DNA of 64,000 nt from an uncultured Pseudomonadota bacterium (GTDB lineage Bacteria > Bdellovibrionota_C > UBA2361 > CALMIO01). The DNA is taken from NCBI GenBank assembly GCA_937864035.1, contig CALMIO010000011.1:77957-141956 (forward strand), given 5' to 3'. Numbering within the stretch: position 1 is the stretch's first letter; each line of letters begins with the position of its first letter. The notes below the pieces were generated by a model. The model had not been told where the DNA came from and ran no database searches. It worked only from the letters and a program-made list of their open reading frames with translations. The translations under genes and the position numbers were made by a program. Shown piece by piece: positions 62,127 to 64,000 of this stretch.

Positions 62127-62654
62127 ATGTTTAAAAATCTCTTAATTACTCTTATAGTTTCAATCACGATCAACAGCTTAGCTCTCGCTCAAAGCAATTG
62201 CTCCCGCACGGTCGCAGGATCAGATTTTATTGAAGTAATAACCCCTGAAGGTTTAAAATTTAAATTTCACTATGACGAAGGGATAGCCAAAATTAAATTC
62301 GACTCCGAACTCCCAACCGACGATACTTGGAAACCTTATGTTCTTGCTCAACAAGAAACAATGACGGTGCGCATCGCCAAAAAAGACTCATCCAACAACT
62401 CAAACGCCATCGCCAATCTTTTTCTTAAACGGATCTCTCAAAATCGTTTAAATTTCGTCGCCCAAGTTATTGATCAAAAAACCGGAGCAACCAAAATTAT
62501 TCATAATTTATCAGGTGGTATAATTTGCAAAACCGCCGAAACCGGCGTCAACTTGACCAACTTTTCACATTTTGTGCCAGCTAATGCACGTCAAGAAAAC
62601 TTTGAGGTTTGGGAAGATTCAGCAATTTTAGCCAAACTAGGTTTAGCCGCTTAA
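62127..62654 (+). CDS. Small exported protein of unknown function
   Basis: A 175-residue protein with a signal peptide (MFKNLLITLIVSITINSLAL, cut after LAQ) and a beta-rich mature part (DFIEVITPEGLKFKFHYDEG and DDTWKPYVLAQQETMTVRIA). Two Cys (near 24 and 137) could make one disulfide. No family is recognised. No Shine-Dalgarno. It is convergent with the anti-sigma-like gene. Confidence 0.65.
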   Translation: MFKNLLITLIVSITINSLALAQSNCSRTVAGSDFIEVITPEGLKFKFHYDEGIAKIKFDSELPTDDTWKPYVLAQQETMTVRIAKKDSSNNSNAIANLFLKRISQNRLNFVAQVIDQKTGATKIIHNLSGGIICKTAETGVNLTNFSHFVPANARQENFEVWEDSAILAKLGLAA

Positions 62655-62759
62655 TATAACAACCAAAATCGCTGAGAGAAAAACCCGCAACACGGTTATT
62701 TTATCTAAGTATCAGAACAGGTAGAAAATAAAAAATAAATAGTCGCGCCCGATAGACCA

Positions 62760-63803
62760 TTAGCGCAGAGCCGAAACTGGCATATTCACCGGATAATTAT
62801 CGGGAACAATCTGTGGTTTTCCCGAATACGATAGATAATCACCTCTACTAGCATATCCTAATATATGCTTAGGGAAGCTATCACCAAGGGAGCGAATCTG
62901 ACGCTTAGCAAGATTTACGGCCGGATTATAAGCCAAACGAAGCCGGCGATCTGTTGTTTGATTATTAAGCGACAACTCTTTAGCGCTCAACAAGCTCCCT
63001 ATTGTTGAATTTTTTTCTGGATTTAAAGCAAACGAACTGTTAGCAAAGCGCAAAAAAGTGTTATCTCCGCTAGCCATAATTCGATCAGATATGATTGGTT
63101 GCGATCTCTCTATCCTCTTATTTGCGATTCTAGTTGATGGAGGCATAATATTGCCAGAAGAAAAAACTAGCAAATTATCATCAGTAAATCTCTCTGCTTT
63201 CAAAAAGCTATTAGAGCCTGCCGCCGCCGCTTCGACACCACTAGAATCGGATAGCTCAGATCCAGCGCTCGCCAGTTGAAAATTATCACCTCCCGACTTA
63301 GCGCCGAAGTTGTTTCCATTTTGCAAGTAAAACACTCCAAAAACAACCATCGCTAGCATAGCCGCTCCATAACCATAACGAGGGAGAAAAACAACGGGTC
63401 GGGCAAACAAACTAGAGAACCAAGAAAAACAACGACGCCATAAAAGTTGTTCCGATTGACTCCAAGCCCGCTCTCCATGAAAAAAAGCCGCGCGCGATTC
63501 TTCTCGAATGCGAGCTTCGATCGCTTGCCAGCCACGCTCTTTCAAATCTCCCTCAAGACGACAATATAAAGGATTAAGTTTGTTATCTGTGATGTCTTTG
63601 GAAAGTAATTGGTTATTTTTTGATTTCTCAAGGAGAGTGGTAGAAATTAAACCCTGACGAATTGAAAGTATCTCCGATAGATAGCTAATGGCGACATCAT
63701 CTTTAAGTATAAGCTTATTGACCAAAAAACAGCCAAGCCGATTTAGCTCTCCATCAGCCATTTTTTCGATCAATTTTTGTTTGTAAGTTTTAAGCTTGGG
63801 CAT
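62760..63803 (-). CDS. Membrane protein, anti-sigma-factor-like
   Basis: A 347-residue protein from ATG 63803. A cytoplasmic N-terminal part of about 140 residues (KMADGELNRLGCFLVNKLIL resembles the DGEL-type beginning of anti-sigma domains) is followed by one membrane helix near 145-165 (YGYGAAMLAMVVFGVFYLQN) and a Ser/Asn-rich periplasmic part with no fold I can name. This topology is typical of anti-sigma factors, but no zinc-binding HxxxCxxC is present. A sigma-factor gene, if partner, would lie to the right, outside the window. Confidence 0.6.
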   Translation of the reverse strand: MPKLKTYKQKLIEKMADGELNRLGCFLVNKLILKDDVAISYLSEILSIRQGLISTTLLEKSKNNQLLSKDITDNKLNPLYCRLEGDLKERGWQAIEARIREESRAAFFHGERAWSQSEQLLWRRCFSWFSSLFARPVVFLPRYGYGAAMLAMVVFGVFYLQNGNNFGAKSGGDNFQLASAGSELSDSSGVEAAAAGSNSFLKAERFTDDNLLVFSSGNIMPPSTRIANKRIERSQPIISDRIMASGDNTFLRFANSSFALNPEKNSTIGSLLSAKELSLNNQTTDRRLRLAYNPAVNLAKRQIRSLGDSFPKHILGYASRGDYLSYSGKPQIVPDNYPVNMPVSALR

Positions 63804-63943
63804 AACCAAAAACTCTCTTCTAATTATATTTGACGAAAGCCAAATAATTTTTATTCAAAAAAAAATAGTTTTTACCTATTAAAAAAATTAGCTCTTTCAA
63901 TAGGTTATCAAAAAATATTTAATACAGCAAGAAATAGTACCCC

Positions 63944-64000
63944 CTACTTGCTTCCTCCAGAAGCAATCTTTAACTTCGAGCCACCAACGGCGGCGCTTCC
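63944..64000 (-). CDS. C-terminal end of a gene cut by the window edge
   Basis: 18 codons and a TAG stop (63944-63946), reading GSAAVGGSKLKIASGGSK. The composition is coding-like (GCC, GGC, TCG codons) against an AT-rich gap. Product unknown. It lies 141 bp upstream of the anti-sigma-like gene on the same strand. Confidence 0.35.
   Translation of the reverse strand, partial: GSAAVGGSKLKIASGGSK

Noticed and set aside
1-64000. CRISPR array, prophage or biosynthetic cluster
   Set aside because: No regular direct repeats with spacers, no phage structural or integrase genes, and no clustered biosynthetic enzymes were found on reading both strands.

Overview
The window is AT-rich chromosomal DNA (about 40% G+C by eye) from a Gram-negative, respiring bacterium. 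The evidence is an O-antigen-ligase-like protein, MurJ, an MlaF-type ATPase, lipoprotein signals, a TCA block (citrate synthase, malate dehydrogenase, succinyl-CoA ligase), electron-transfer flavoprotein with a membrane Fe-S partner, and a UbiA/UbiX/UbiE quinone cluster. I could not place it taxonomically. A deltaproteobacterial or Bdellovibrionota-like lineage would fit, but that is a guess. Many starts have no clear Shine-Dalgarno sequence, and several have a TAWTCT or TATATT hexamer 7-8 nt before ATG, which suggests leaderless mRNAs.

Layout. 1-5.2 kb: start of a SulP permease, then a plus-strand run of lytic transglycosylase, etfB, etfA, a DUF192 protein and an O-antigen ligase. 5.2-10.5 kb: minus-strand run of two SPFH proteins, mdh, sucC, sucD. 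10.5-16.4 kb: M23 peptidase and a di-haem oxidoreductase, then a decayed stretch with IS630 remnants and a gene carrying an in-frame amber codon. 16.4-20 kb: gltA and a large membrane protein. 20-25.7 kb: minus-strand operon of hybrid histidine kinase, dus, MlaF-like ATPase and a Ski2-like helicase split by a frameshift. 26-31.7 kb: cold-shock protein, thyX, rlmN, ndk, a secreted Cys-rich protein, an ECF sigma factor. 32-36.5 kb: ubiA-ubiX-ubiE, a membrane protein, a TPR protein and an IS3 remnant. 36.5-47.6 kb: CorC-like protein, EtfD-like ETF:quinone oxidoreductase, proline-rich secreted protein, GT-C glycosyltransferase, a phosphofructokinase with an unusual active site, murJ. 47.8-53.2 kb: PH-domain protein, NarL-type regulator, TetR operon, small unknown genes, a PHP-like protein lacking its metal ligands, tRNA-His. 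53.3-64 kb: degenerate GIY-YIG gene, beta-helix protein, MscS channel, pirin, 3-methyladenine glycosylase, a second Cys-rich secreted protein, dprA and an anti-sigma-like membrane protein.

How the genes connect. GltA, SucCD and Mdh supply TCA reactions. EtfAB would carry electrons from acyl-CoA or similar dehydrogenases to the EtfD-like protein, which would reduce quinone made with UbiA/UbiX/UbiE. The O-antigen ligase, GT-C enzymes, MurJ, M23 peptidase and transglycosylase serve the envelope. Four large exported proteins of unknown role stand out as lineage-specific. No CRISPR array, intact prophage or intact insertion sequence was seen; the most interesting material is degenerate genes, recurrent palindromes and the start-site pattern.
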